A stretch of 64,000 nt of DNA from Rhodococcus pseudokoreensis (GCF_017068395.1 NZ_CP070619.1:2108001-2172000); one strand, 5' to 3'. Counted from the stretch's first letter, positions 52,863-61,756 are shown. Notes: a model not told the origin generated them from the sequence alone. Translations and numbers: made by a program.

Positions 52863-53869
52863 TGGGATCGACACTCGGCGTGATCGGCCTCGGCCGGATC
52901 GGCGCATTCCACACCGACACCCTGGCTCAGTTGCCGGGGGTGGACGGCCTCGTCGTCACCGACGAGCGTCCGGACGTCACCGCGGCCGTGGCCGCGAAGT
53001 TCGGGGCGCGCGCGGTCGAGGACGCCGCTGCGGTCTTCGCCTCGGGCGTGGACGGGGTGGTGATCGCGGCCGCCACCCCGGCACATGCGCCGCTGATCCT
53101 GGCCGCCGTCGATGCCGGGATTCCGGTGTTCTGCGAGAAGCCGGTCGCGTTCACCGCCGACGAGAGCTACCAGGTCGTCGAGCGGCTGAAGTCCTCGACT
53201 GTCCCGGTGCAGATCGGGTACAACCGCCGGTTCGATCCCGCGTTCGTCGCCGCCCGCAACGCCGTCGTCGGCGGGGAACTCGGCTGGCTGCACACGGTGC
53301 GCTCGACCACCCTCGACCCGGCGCCGCCGCCGGCGGAGTACGTGGCCGCGTCCGGTGGGATCTTCCGCGACTGCAGCGTCCACGACTTCGACATCGTCCG
53401 CTGGGTCGTCGGACACGAGGTGACCGAGGTGTATGCCGCCGGCACCAACCAGGGCGACTCGATCTTCGCCGACCACGGCGACGTCGACACCGCCACCACC
53501 ACCCTGACCTTCGAGAACGGCACCCTCGGGGTCGTCTCCAACACCCGCTACAACGCCCGCGGCTACGACTGTCGCCTCGAGGTCCATGGCTCCCAGGACA
53601 GCGTCGTCGCCGGCTGGGACGCGAACGCCCCGGTGCGCAACCTCGAACCCGGCATCGCCTTCCCCGACGGCCCGCCGCACCAGTTCTTCATGGACCGCTT
53701 CACCTCCGCCTACCGCGCCGAACTCGGCGCGTTCCTCGAGGTGATCGCCGGCACCGCACCCTCGCCGTGCACCGCCGCCGACGCCCTCGAGGTGGCGTGG
53801 ATCGCCGAGGCGGCCACGCTGTCCCTCTCCCACCACCGACCCGTCCAGATGAGTGAGGTTCGACGATGA
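52862..53869 (+). CDS. Gfo/Idh/MocA-family oxidoreductase (inositol dehydrogenase-like)
   Basis: A 335-residue paralogue of IolG. GVIGLGRIGAFHTDTLAQL is the dinucleotide site, FCEKPVAFTADESYQ carries the catalytic Lys, and QIGYNRRFDPAFVAAR plus RDCSVHDFDIVRWVVG hold the active-site Asp/His. The GYNRRFD and HDFD blocks match inositol 2-dehydrogenases, so it may share or split substrates (myo-, scyllo- or chiro-inositol) with the protein at 49919. Overlaps the next gene (ATGA). Confidence 0.85.
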   Translation: MGSTLGVIGLGRIGAFHTDTLAQLPGVDGLVVTDERPDVTAAVAAKFGARAVEDAAAVFASGVDGVVIAAATPAHAPLILAAVDAGIPVFCEKPVAFTADESYQVVERLKSSTVPVQIGYNRRFDPAFVAARNAVVGGELGWLHTVRSTTLDPAPPPAEYVAASGGIFRDCSVHDFDIVRWVVGHEVTEVYAAGTNQGDSIFADHGDVDTATTTLTFENGTLGVVSNTRYNARGYDCRLEVHGSQDSVVAGWDANAPVRNLEPGIAFPDGPPHQFFMDRFTSAYRAELGAFLEVIAGTAPSPCTAADALEVAWIAEAATLSLSHHRPVQMSEVRR

Positions 53870-54729
53870 TTCGTATTGCAGGAGCACCTATTTCGTGGGG
53901 TGTCTGTGAAGTTCCCGGCTGGGGTCACCAGCTCGGCCCCGAACGGGTGCTCTCGGAGATGCGCGACGCCGGCCTCGAAGCCGCCGAGATCGGACCCGAC
54001 GGATTCCTGCCCGCCGACCCGCAGGAACTGGCCGCCACCCTCGCCTCGTACGACCTGAAGGCGGTCGGCGGTTTCACCCCGGTCCTGCTGCACGACGCCG
54101 GCCACGACCCGGTCCCCGACATCACCGGCACCCTGGCCGCGTTCACCGCCGCCGGCGCCGAGGTGCTGGTGCTGGCCGCGATCACCGGCACCGACGGCTA
54201 CGATTCGCGGCCCGACCTCGACGACGCCGGCTGGAAGACCTTGCTGTCGAACCTGGACCGGCTGCACGACGTCGCCGCCGAGCAGGGCATCCGGGCGGTC
54301 CTGCACCCGCACGTGGGCACCATGATCGAGCAGAACATCGAGGTCCAGCGGGTCCTCGACGGCTCCTCGATTCCGCTGTGCCTGGACACCGGGCACCTGC
54401 TGATCGGCGGCACCGACCCGCTCGAGCTGGCCCGGGCCGCCGCCGACCGGATCACCCACACGCACCTCAAGGACGTCGACGCCGAGTTCGCCGCCCGCGT
54501 GCAGGCCGGTGAGCTGAGCTACACCGAGGCCGTCGCCCAGGGCATGTACACCCCACTCGGCACCGGTGACGTCGACGTCGCCGGCGTCGTCCGGCACCTC
54601 GTCGGCTCCGGCTTCGACGGCTGGTTCACCCTCGAGCAGGACACCATCCTCGCCGGCGAACCCGACGGTGAGGGACCGGTCACGGACGTCAAGACCAGCG
54701 CGGCATTCCTGCGGAGCCTGCAGCTGTGA
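53866..54729 (+). CDS. Inosose dehydratase/isomerase family TIM barrel (IolE/IolH-like)
   Basis: A 287-residue TIM barrel. IAGAPISWGVCEVPGWGHQL is a signature start of IolH/IolE-type proteins in actinobacterial iol operons. LHPHVGTMIEQN, LCLDTGHLLIGG and HTHLKDVDAE provide metal-binding Glu, Asp and His residues. It would dehydrate scyllo-inosose to the diketone used by IolD, or isomerise inososes. Which of the two barrels (50979 or this) is the true dehydratase cannot be decided from sequence alone. Coupled to both neighbours. Confidence 0.83.
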   Translation: MIRIAGAPISWGVCEVPGWGHQLGPERVLSEMRDAGLEAAEIGPDGFLPADPQELAATLASYDLKAVGGFTPVLLHDAGHDPVPDITGTLAAFTAAGAEVLVLAAITGTDGYDSRPDLDDAGWKTLLSNLDRLHDVAAEQGIRAVLHPHVGTMIEQNIEVQRVLDGSSIPLCLDTGHLLIGGTDPLELARAAADRITHTHLKDVDAEFAARVQAGELSYTEAVAQGMYTPLGTGDVDVAGVVRHLVGSGFDGWFTLEQDTILAGEPDGEGPVTDVKTSAAFLRSLQL

Positions 54730-55706
54730 CCGAGCTGCGGATCGGCGTCCTCGGCGCCTCCCGGATCGCGGAGATGGCGATCGTGAAGCCCGCCCAGATC
54801 CTGGGTCACCGGCTGGTCGCGGTCGCCGCCCGCGACCGTGGCCGCGCCGAGACGTTCGCGCAGACGCACGCCGTCGAGCGGGTCGTCGACTCGTACGCCG
54901 AGCTGATCGCCGACCCCGAAGTCGACGTGATCTACAACCCCCTCGCCAACGCCTTCCACGCCGAATGGAATCTGAAGGCGATCGAGGCCGGCAAGGCGGT
55001 GCTGACCGAGAAACCGTTCGCCCGCAACGCCACCGAAGCCGATCGGGTCCGCCGCGCGGCCCGCGAGCGCGGTGTGCCGATCATGGAGGGATTCCACTAC
55101 CTCTTCCACCCGATCGTCGGGCGGATGTTCGAGCTGCTCGAGGACGGCACCCTCGGTACCCTGCAACGGGTCGAGGTGATCATGCGGATGCCCGAACCCA
55201 AACCCGACGACCCACGGTGGCGGCTCGAACTCGCCGGCGGGTCGGTGATGGACCTCGGCTGCTACGGCTTGCACGTGCACCGCCATCTCGCCCGCTTCGC
55301 CGGCGGCGAACCCACCGTGGTGGCAGCACGCGCCGTCGAACGCACCCCCGGAGTCGACGAGTCCTGCGACATCGAGCTCGTCTTCCCCAGCGGCGCAACG
55401 GGATCGAACACGAACTCGATGACCTGGGATCGGTTCGAGATGACCCTGCGACTCGTCGGGGACCGCGGTGAAGCCCTCGCGCACGACTACATGCTCCAAT
55501 CCGGCGACGACCGGATCACCGTCACCACCGACGCCGGGACCGCCGTCGAGCACCTCGGCACCCGTTCGACGTACACCTATCAGCTCGACACCTTCGCTCG
55601 ACACCTTGCCGACGGGACCACGTTCCCGATCGACGCCGACGACGCGGTCACCACCATGGAGCTCATCGACTCCGCGTACCGCGCCGCGGGCCTGCCCCTC
55701 CGGTAG
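54726..55706 (+). CDS. Gfo/Idh/MocA-family oxidoreductase
   Basis: A 326-residue protein starting at GTG (GTGA overlap). GVLGASRIAEMAIVKPAQIL is a variant of the dinucleotide motif typical of the glucose-fructose/trans-dihydrodiol branch. LTEKPFARNATEADRVR carries the catalytic Lys, and GGSVMDLGCYGLHVHRHL the second-domain residues. It is less inositol-like than the two IolG paralogues and may act on another polyol or keto-sugar. Last enzyme gene before the ABC transporter. Confidence 0.85.
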   Translation: MTELRIGVLGASRIAEMAIVKPAQILGHRLVAVAARDRGRAETFAQTHAVERVVDSYAELIADPEVDVIYNPLANAFHAEWNLKAIEAGKAVLTEKPFARNATEADRVRRAARERGVPIMEGFHYLFHPIVGRMFELLEDGTLGTLQRVEVIMRMPEPKPDDPRWRLELAGGSVMDLGCYGLHVHRHLARFAGGEPTVVAARAVERTPGVDESCDIELVFPSGATGSNTNSMTWDRFEMTLRLVGDRGEALAHDYMLQSGDDRITVTTDAGTAVEHLGTRSTYTYQLDTFARHLADGTTFPIDADDAVTTMELIDSAYRAAGLPLR

Positions 55707-55716
55707 ACCCCTTCAC

Positions 55717-55761
55717 CCCGCCGGGCCGTGAGAACCGACTTCCGACGTCCGGCCCGGCGGG
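55717..55761 (+). terminator. Hairpin between catabolic and transport genes
   Basis: CCCGCCGGGCC (55717-55727) pairs perfectly with GGCCCGGCGGG (55751-55761) over a 23-nt loop, followed by no T-run. It may be a partial terminator or RNA-stability element that lowers or separates ABC-transporter expression. Confidence 0.5.
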
Positions 55762-55849
55762 ACCTCCACACCCTTGCCTCACCGTGTTACCCCCTCCCCC
55801 GCTGCGTCGCCATGCCTGCATGGTTGCCGCTTCCCGAAAGGTCCACGAC

Positions 55850-56878
55850 ATGGACACACACAACGGCCCGAACACCCCACTCCCGCGGACGACCACTCGC
55901 CGGGTGACCACCCTGGCGCTGGGCGTCGCCGCGGCCGTGCTGCTCGCAGGATGTTCGAGCTCCGGCGGGAAACCCGAATCGACCGGTAGCGGAATGGCCT
56001 CCGGCAGCGCCGACACCCCCCGCGCTACCATCGCCATGATCACCCACGAGGTGCCGGGCGACACGTTCTGGGACCTGATCCGCAAGGGCGCCGAAACCGC
56101 GGCGGCGAAAGACAACGTCGAACTGCGATACTCCGCAGACCCCGAGGCACCGAACCAGGCCAACCTGGTCCAGAGCGCCCTCGACAGCAAGGTCGACGGC
56201 ATCGCCGTCACGCTCGCCAAGCCGGACGCGATGGCACCGGCCGTGAAGGCCGCCGTCGACGCGGGAACCCCGATCGTCGCCTTCAACGGAGGAATGGACC
56301 AGTACCAGGCACAGGGCATTTCACAGTACTTCGGTCAGGACGAGAAACTCGCCGGCATCTCGGCCGGGAAGCGCCTGACCGCCGACGGCGCGAAGAAGGC
56401 GCTGTGCGTCATCCAGGAGCAGGGCCAGATCGCACTCGAAACCCGGTGCGCGGGTGTGATCGAAGGCTTCAAGGGACAGACCGAGATCCTCAACGTCAAC
56501 AGCAAGGACATGCCCTCGGTCGAGGCGACGATCACCGCGAAACTGCAGCAGGACCCCTCGATCGATCACGTCGTCGCACTCGGCGCACCAATTGCGTTGA
56601 CGGCCATCCAATCCAAGGCCAACGCCGGCAGCGACGCGACGATCGTCACCTTCGACACCAACGCAGCCCTCGTCGACGCGATCAAGGCCGGCGACGTGCA
56701 GTGGGCGATCGACCAGCAGCCGTTCCTGCAGGGTTACCTCGCAGTGGACTCGCTGTGGCTGTACCTGAACAACCGCAACACCATCGGCGGCGGCACGCCC
56801 ACTCTGACCGGCCCCGCCTTCATCGACCAGTCCAACATCGACTCGATCGCCGAGTACGCCAAGGCCGGAACCCGCTGA
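55850..56878 (+). CDS. Sugar ABC transporter substrate-binding lipoprotein
   Basis: A 342-residue ribose/inositol-type periplasmic-binding protein. A twin-Arg-like basic start, a hydrophobic stretch and the lipobox LLAGC (Cys35) mark a lipoprotein anchored outside the membrane. ATIAMITHEVPGDTFWDLIR, DGIAVTLAKPDAMAPAVKAA and IVAFNGGMDQY are typical of the family. ATG 55850 is chosen because GAAAGG lies upstream and a signal peptide follows; earlier in-frame starts give a non-signal N-terminus. It should capture inositol or a related polyol for the permease next door. Confidence 0.9.
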   Translation: MDTHNGPNTPLPRTTTRRVTTLALGVAAAVLLAGCSSSGGKPESTGSGMASGSADTPRATIAMITHEVPGDTFWDLIRKGAETAAAKDNVELRYSADPEAPNQANLVQSALDSKVDGIAVTLAKPDAMAPAVKAAVDAGTPIVAFNGGMDQYQAQGISQYFGQDEKLAGISAGKRLTADGAKKALCVIQEQGQIALETRCAGVIEGFKGQTEILNVNSKDMPSVEATITAKLQQDPSIDHVVALGAPIALTAIQSKANAGSDATIVTFDTNAALVDAIKAGDVQWAIDQQPFLQGYLAVDSLWLYLNNRNTIGGGTPTLTGPAFIDQSNIDSIAEYAKAGTR

Positions 56879-56880
56879 GC

Positions 56881-56916
56881 ACGGTGCCCGGCACACCACC
56901 GCGTGCCGGGCACCGT
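56881..56916 (+). terminator. Intra-operon hairpin between binding protein and permease
   Basis: A perfect 14-bp stem, ACGGTGCCCGGCAC with its complement at 56903-56916, and an 8-nt loop, starting two bases after the stop. It lacks a T-run. It probably protects or partly terminates the mRNA so that the binding protein is made in excess of the membrane components, as in many ABC operons. Confidence 0.7.
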
Positions 56917-56937
56917 CGGCGTCACGGAAGGAAAGTC

Positions 56938-57996
56938 ATGTCCACACAGCAAGATCTGGACCTTGCCAGTCACAAGGTCGTCCACGACGAGCGGGTGAAG
57001 GAACAAAAACGCCTGCAACGGCTGCTGGTACGCCCGGAAGTCGGGTCCCTGTTCGGTGCGATCGCGATCTTCATCTTCTTCATGATCGTCGCACCCCCGT
57101 TCCGCAGCCCCGAGGCCCTGGCCACCGTCCTCTACGCCTCCTCCACCATCGGGATCATGGCCTGCGCGGTCGCGCTGCTGATGATCGGCGGCGAATTCGA
57201 CCTCTCCGCCGGCGTCGCGGTCACCACCAGCTCCCTCGCCGCGTCGATGATCGCCTACAACCTGCACCTGAACCTGTGGGCCGGCGCCGCCCTCGCCCTG
57301 GTGGTGTCCCTCGCCGTCGGATTCTTCAACGGCTACCTGGTGATGAAAACGAAGATCCCCAGCTTCCTGATCACCCTGAGCTCGTTCCTGATGCTCACCG
57401 GCATCAACCTGGCGGTCACCAAACTGATCACCGGGCAGGTCGCCACCCCCAGCGTCTCCGACATGCAGGGCTTCGACTCGGCGAAGAAGGTATTCGCGTC
57501 CTCGTTCGTCGTAGGTGGGGTGTCCGTCCGGATCACCGTGGTGTGGTGGCTGCTGTTCACCGCGATCGCCACCTGGGTGCTGTTCAAGACCCGGATCGGG
57601 AACTGGATCTTCGCCGTCGGCGGCAACCAGGACTCCGCCCGCGCCATCGGCGTGCCGGTCACCAAGGTCAAGATCGGGTTGTTCATGACCGTCGGGTTCG
57701 CCGCCTGGTTCGTCGGCATGCACCTGCTGTTCTCGTTCAACACCGTCCAATCCGGGCAGGGAATCGGCAACGAGTTCCTGTACATCATCGCCGCGGTCAT
57801 CGGCGGCTGCCTGCTCACCGGCGGCTACGGCACCGCGATCGGCGCCGCGATCGGCGCGTTCATCTTCGGGATGACCAACCAGGGCATCGTCTACGCCGGC
57901 TGGAACCCGGACTGGTTCAAATTCTTCCTCGGCGCGATGCTGCTGTTCGCGGTCATCGCCAACAACGCCTTCCGCAACTACGCCGCCAAGAGGTGA
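56938..57996 (+). CDS. Sugar ABC transporter permease
   Basis: A 352-residue RbsC-type permease with about eight to ten transmembrane segments. LMIGGEFDLSAGVAVTTSSL, MKTKIPSFLITLSSFLMLTG and the coupling-helix region AVGGNQDSARAIGVPVTKVK are diagnostic. GGAAGGAAAG precedes the ATG. It forms the channel for the substrate delivered by the lipoprotein, powered by the ATPase five bases downstream. Confidence 0.92.
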   Translation: MSTQQDLDLASHKVVHDERVKEQKRLQRLLVRPEVGSLFGAIAIFIFFMIVAPPFRSPEALATVLYASSTIGIMACAVALLMIGGEFDLSAGVAVTTSSLAASMIAYNLHLNLWAGAALALVVSLAVGFFNGYLVMKTKIPSFLITLSSFLMLTGINLAVTKLITGQVATPSVSDMQGFDSAKKVFASSFVVGGVSVRITVVWWLLFTAIATWVLFKTRIGNWIFAVGGNQDSARAIGVPVTKVKIGLFMTVGFAAWFVGMHLLFSFNTVQSGQGIGNEFLYIIAAVIGGCLLTGGYGTAIGAAIGAFIFGMTNQGIVYAGWNPDWFKFFLGAMLLFAVIANNAFRNYAAKR

Positions 57997-58001
57997 CCGG
58001 T

Positions 58002-58817
58002 ATGAGTACCACCGAACAGATCCCCGTCGACACCGAACCCGGTGGAGGCGGCAAGATCCCGCTGATCGAACTCAAACACGTCGGCAAGCAGTACGGCAAC
58101 ATCATCGCCCTCGAAGACATCAACCTGCGCGTCAAGGCCGGGGAGGTCACCGGTGTCCTCGGCGACAACGGGGCCGGCAAGTCCACCCTGATCAAGATCA
58201 TGGCCGGCCTGCACCAGCAGAGCTCCGGGGACCTGCTCGTCGACGGCGACCCGCTGACGTTCGGGTCGCCGAAGGAGGCCCTGTCCAAGGGCATCGCCAC
58301 CGTCTACCAGGACCTGGCCGTGGTGTCGCTGATGCCGGTGTGGCGGAACTTCTTCCTCGGCCAGGAACTGCGCAAGGGCCCGCTGCGGTCCCTCGACTCG
58401 AACGCGATGCGCGCCACCACCAAGGAAGAACTCCACAAGATGGGCATCGACCTGCCCGACGTCGACGCCCCCATCGGATCGCTGTCCGGCGGTCAACGCC
58501 AGTGCGTGGCGATCGCCCGGGCGATCTTCTTCGGCGCCCGCGTCCTGATCCTCGACGAGCCCACCGCCGCCCTGGGTGTCAAACAGTCCGGGATGGTCCT
58601 GCGCTACATCTCCGCCGCCAAGGAACAAGGCTTCGGGGTGGTGTTCATCACCCACAACCCGCACCACGCCTACATGGTCGGCGACCACTTCGTGCTCCTC
58701 AACCGCGGCCGCCAGAAACTGGACTGCACCTTCGACGAAATCAGCCTCGAAGAACTCACCCAGCAAATGGCCGGCGGCGACGAACTCGAAGCACTCACCC
58801 ACGAACTACGGCGCTGA
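58002..58817 (+). CDS. Sugar ABC transporter ATP-binding protein
   Basis: A 271-residue single-domain ABC ATPase: Walker A GDNGAGKST, Q-loop YQDLAVV, signature LSGGQRQ, Walker B VLILDEPTAAL and the switch His in FITHNPHH. RbsA-type proteins normally carry two ABC domains (~500 residues), so two copies would assemble here. Only one permease gene is present, which would form a homodimer. A terminator follows at 58846. Confidence 0.92.
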   Translation: MSTTEQIPVDTEPGGGGKIPLIELKHVGKQYGNIIALEDINLRVKAGEVTGVLGDNGAGKSTLIKIMAGLHQQSSGDLLVDGDPLTFGSPKEALSKGIATVYQDLAVVSLMPVWRNFFLGQELRKGPLRSLDSNAMRATTKEELHKMGIDLPDVDAPIGSLSGGQRQCVAIARAIFFGARVLILDEPTAALGVKQSGMVLRYISAAKEQGFGVVFITHNPHHAYMVGDHFVLLNRGRQKLDCTFDEISLEELTQQMAGGDELEALTHELRR

Positions 58818-58845
58818 ACCCACTCCATCATTCGCTACGACGACT

Positions 58846-58874
58846 GCACCGCCCCGACGCCATCGGGGCGGTGC
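58846..58874. terminator. Terminator between ABC operon and LacI gene
   Basis: GCACCGCCCCGA (58846-58857) pairs perfectly with 58863-58874 over CGCCA, followed by TGTCTTG. Convergent genes end on both sides, so it may work in both directions. Confidence 0.8.
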
Positions 58875-58884
58875 TGTCTTGCCG

Positions 58885-59919
58885 TCAGGGCATGTTGTAG
58901 GGGGTGATGATGCGAATGGGTGACATCGCTGTGGTCACTCCCGACAGTCCGCCGCGTGCCTGAATCAGCATGCGGCACGCGAGGTTCGCGTCCGAACGAA
59001 GATCGTGTTCGAGGACGGCGGAGATCTTCTTGTCCCGGAGCAGTTGCCTGTTGTCCTCGTCGAGGTCGTGGGCGATGAACACGCGGCAACTGCGGCCGAG
59101 TTTCTCGAAGGCACGCACGGTCGCCGTGTTGCCGCCGCCGATCGAATAGACGGCCTCGATGTCCGGGTTACGTTCGAGGGTGTCGAGAACGAGGTGCTCG
59201 ACCGTTGTGTCGAGGCCTTCGCTTTCGGAAATGTCGATCAGGGTGCGCTGCGATCCGAACCCTCCGACGCTGCCCGAGCGGCGCAGGGCGCCGCGAAATC
59301 CCATCTCGCGCTCTTCCTCTCCACGAAACGCGTTGCTGCTGAGCGTGATCAGCACACTCGAGGGGGTGTTGTACAGCCATTGCTCGAGCAGGTAGGCGGC
59401 TGTTTCCCCGGCCGCCCGGTTCTCGATGCCGACGTAGCCGACCCGACTGCTGCCCGGCACGTCGGTGGCATAGGTGACGACCGGGATCCCCGCCTCGGTG
59501 AGCCGGTCGATGGCATCGGAGACCTCCGGGGTGTCCGGCGACTTCACGATGATCCCGTGGGAGGGGCGTTTGATCAGCTTGTCGAGCACGTCGACCATGG
59601 CCGGCACCGAGCCGGTCTCCCGAAAGTGAAACCGGATCCGGACCACCGCGGGGGCGAGGGACGGCAGTACCGCCTCCACCGCCTCCCGGAAGGCTCCGGA
59701 GAATCGCGGCGGTGCCTGCATGACAACGTCGAAGAGGTATTTTCGCCCCGCCAGCCGCAGCTGGGACTGTTGTTTGTCGAGGTCGATGATCGCCTGTGCG
59801 ACTTCCGCGCGAGTGCCTTCCCGCACTCCCGGACGGTTGTGGAGCACGCGGTCGACCGTCGCCTCGCTGAGGCCCGCCTGTTGGGCGATCTCCCGAACCT
59901 TGTAACGACTATGCGCCAC
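58885..59919 (-). CDS. LacI-family transcriptional regulator of the iol genes
   Basis: A 344-residue LacI/GalR protein. The N-terminal helix-turn-helix and hinge are VREIAQQAGLSEATVDRVLH with NRPGVREGTR. The periplasmic-binding-like effector domain follows, with GIIVKSPDTPEVSDAIDRL, VPGSSRVGYVGIENRAAGET and SIGGGNTATVRAFEKLG. It is divergent from the MFS carrier and lies next to promoter block 3. Because that block is repeated before both other iol operons, it is the probable regulator of all three. The effector is likely inositol or an intermediate (inference). Confidence 0.88.
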   Translation of the reverse strand: MAHSRYKVREIAQQAGLSEATVDRVLHNRPGVREGTRAEVAQAIIDLDKQQSQLRLAGRKYLFDVVMQAPPRFSGAFREAVEAVLPSLAPAVVRIRFHFRETGSVPAMVDVLDKLIKRPSHGIIVKSPDTPEVSDAIDRLTEAGIPVVTYATDVPGSSRVGYVGIENRAAGETAAYLLEQWLYNTPSSVLITLSSNAFRGEEEREMGFRGALRRSGSVGGFGSQRTLIDISESEGLDTTVEHLVLDTLERNPDIEAVYSIGGGNTATVRAFEKLGRSCRVFIAHDLDEDNRQLLRDKKISAVLEHDLRSDANLACRMLIQARGGLSGVTTAMSPIRIITPYNMP

Positions 59920-59931
59920 AACTTCTCCCTC

Positions 59932-59989
59932 GAGGTGAAAATGATGGACAATGCCTGTTGATTGAGGCTCATGTCACAGCAAGACTAGC
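59932..59989 (+). promoter_or_regulatory. iol promoter block 3
   Basis: Third copy of the 58-bp block: GAGGTGAAAATGATGG, TTGATT (59958-59963), 17 bp, AAGACT (59981-59986). It drives the MFS carrier gene with a leader of about 225 nt and lies 13 bases from the divergent LacI start. The 59990-60161 leader shows no other gene. Confidence 0.75.
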
Positions 59990-60161
59990 AGGGGTACGAC
60001 GAAAGGAAAGCTGTGACGACCTGTCGGATCGGAAGCCGTGTCGGCCGAACAAGATTTCCGAACACGTTGTCCCAGCGCTACTTCCAGGACACCGCGGACC
60101 TTCCCTCGACATCCGCACGCATACTCCGGTCGCCGACCCCGGCGCCGCGGAAAGGCTTCAC

Positions 60162-60227
60162 ATGACCACGCCAGCGCAATTCGCACTTCATGCCCTGAAG
60201 CGCGACGAGGAGAATGTTTCATGTTGA
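60162..60227 (+). CDS. 21-residue leader-peptide candidate before the MFS carrier
   Basis: MTTPAQFALHALKRDEENVS then C. It has a good ribosome-binding site (GGAAAGG, six bases upstream). Its stop codon lies inside the first codons of the carrier gene (ATGTTGA), so translation of the two is likely coupled. No known peptide matches; function unknown. Confidence 0.4.
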   Translation: MTTPAQFALHALKRDEENVSC

Positions 60228-61636
60228 CCGACTCCGGCCACGTATCCGTGGCCACATCCAGTCCGACGCGCAAAAGCCGGCCCTCGAAGCGGCTCGGCTT
60301 CATCGCCTTCATCGCGACGTTCGGCGGCCTACTCTTCGGATACGACACGGGTGTCATCAACGGCGCTCTCGAACCGCTCAAGGAAGACCTCGGACTCACC
60401 GCGGTCACCGAGGGGTTCGTGGTCAGCATCCTCATCTTCGGCGCCGCGTTCGGGGCACTGATCGGCGGCCGGCTCTCCGACCGATACGGTCGCCGCCATA
60501 ACATCCTGTTGCTCTCGGTCGTGTTCATGATCGGAACCCTCGGCTGCGTCCTCGCACCGACGTGGGAGGTGTTGGCGGCCTTCCGATTCGTCCTCGGCCT
60601 CGCCGTCGGCGGTGCGTCGGCAACCGTTCCTGTGTATCTGGCCGAATTGTCCCCAGCGGAACGTCGCGGCAGCATCGTTTCACGCAACGAGTTCATGATC
60701 GTCTCGGGTCAATTCGCCGCATTCGTCATCAACGCGATCATCTTCAACATCTGGGGTGAGCACGATTCGGTGTGGCGGTACATGCTGGCGGTCGCCGTGG
60801 CCCCGGCGATCGTCCTGCTGGTCGGCATGCTCCGGATGCCCGAAAGCCCCCGCTGGCTGATCTCGCAGGGCCGTCACGACGACGCGCTCGCAGTACTTCA
60901 GCAGGTCCGCACACCGGAAGAAGCCCAGGCCGAGATGGCGGAGGTCGAAGCCCTCGCCGAAGAAGAGAAGCTCACTCAGGTCGGCGGCCCGATCGACCTG
61001 TCCGTGAAGTGGATCCGGCGCCTGCTCCTGATCGGGATCGGCCTCGGGGTGTTTCAGCAGTTCACCGGCATCAACTCGGTGATGTACTACGGGACCCAGC
61101 TACTCGCGGACGCCGGTTTCTCCTCCAGCGCCGCCATCATCGCCAACACCCTCAACGGTCTGGTCAGCGTTCTCGGTATCACCATCGCGCTGAAGGTGAT
61201 GAACAAGGTCAACCGTCGCACCATGCTGTTCGTCGGTTTCGCACTCATCACCGTCTTTCACCTGCTGATCGGCCTCTCGGCGGTGCTCCTGCCGGATGGC
61301 ACCGTCAAGGCCTACTGCATCCTCGTATTCGTCGTCCTGTTCGTGTTCTCCATGCAGGGCACGATCGGACCACTGGCCTGGCTCATGCTCGCGGAGATCT
61401 TCCCACTGAAGATCCGCAGCTTCGCCATCGGTGTCTGCATCTTCGTCCTCTGGATCGCCAACGCCCTCGTGGCGCTGTTCTTCCCGCCGGTCGTCGCCGC
61501 CATCGGCATCGCGATGACATTCTTCATTTTTGCCGGACTCGGCCTTCTCGCACTGATCTTCACCACCCAGGTTCCCGAAACCCGCGGACGTTCCCTCGAA
61601 GAACTCGAAGACCATTTCCGCGCGAAGTACTCATGA
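60221..61636 (+). CDS. MFS sugar/inositol transporter (IolT-like)
   Basis: A 471-residue sugar-porter-family carrier with 12 transmembrane segments. Family marks are FGGLLFGYDTGVINGAL, GGRLSDRYGRR, PVYLAELSPAERRGSIVSRN, RMPESPRWLISQGR, QQFTGINSVMYYG and the C-terminal PETRGRSLEEL. It resembles the proton-coupled inositol carriers of Corynebacterium (IolT). Start 60221 has GAGGAGA upstream. Located next to LacI and promoter block 3, it is a second inositol uptake route beside the ABC importer. Confidence 0.9.
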   Translation: MLTDSGHVSVATSSPTRKSRPSKRLGFIAFIATFGGLLFGYDTGVINGALEPLKEDLGLTAVTEGFVVSILIFGAAFGALIGGRLSDRYGRRHNILLLSVVFMIGTLGCVLAPTWEVLAAFRFVLGLAVGGASATVPVYLAELSPAERRGSIVSRNEFMIVSGQFAAFVINAIIFNIWGEHDSVWRYMLAVAVAPAIVLLVGMLRMPESPRWLISQGRHDDALAVLQQVRTPEEAQAEMAEVEALAEEEKLTQVGGPIDLSVKWIRRLLLIGIGLGVFQQFTGINSVMYYGTQLLADAGFSSSAAIIANTLNGLVSVLGITIALKVMNKVNRRTMLFVGFALITVFHLLIGLSAVLLPDGTVKAYCILVFVVLFVFSMQGTIGPLAWLMLAEIFPLKIRSFAIGVCIFVLWIANALVALFFPPVVAAIGIAMTFFIFAGLGLLALIFTTQVPETRGRSLEELEDHFRAKYS

Positions 61637-61663
61637 CCACACTTCGTCCAGAAGGATCCGGTC

Positions 61664-61756
61664 ATGACAGTGCTCGTCGCGGTAACCGACACCCCCGAGG
61701 GTTCTCGAGCTCTGATCGCAGGAAAAGGGGAAGCTGAACGCCTCGGGACCACACTC
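61664..61756 (+). pseudogene. Universal stress protein fragment
   Basis: The frame reads MTVLVAVTDTPEGSRALIAG then KGEAERLGTTL, the typical first beta strand and helix of a UspA-family protein. After this the sequence loses all resemblance, and the frame runs into the antisense of the DJ-1 gene. A full family member needs about 140 residues. It probably arose by deletion. A similar position (28 bases after the carrier gene) would fit a former operon partner. Confidence 0.55.
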
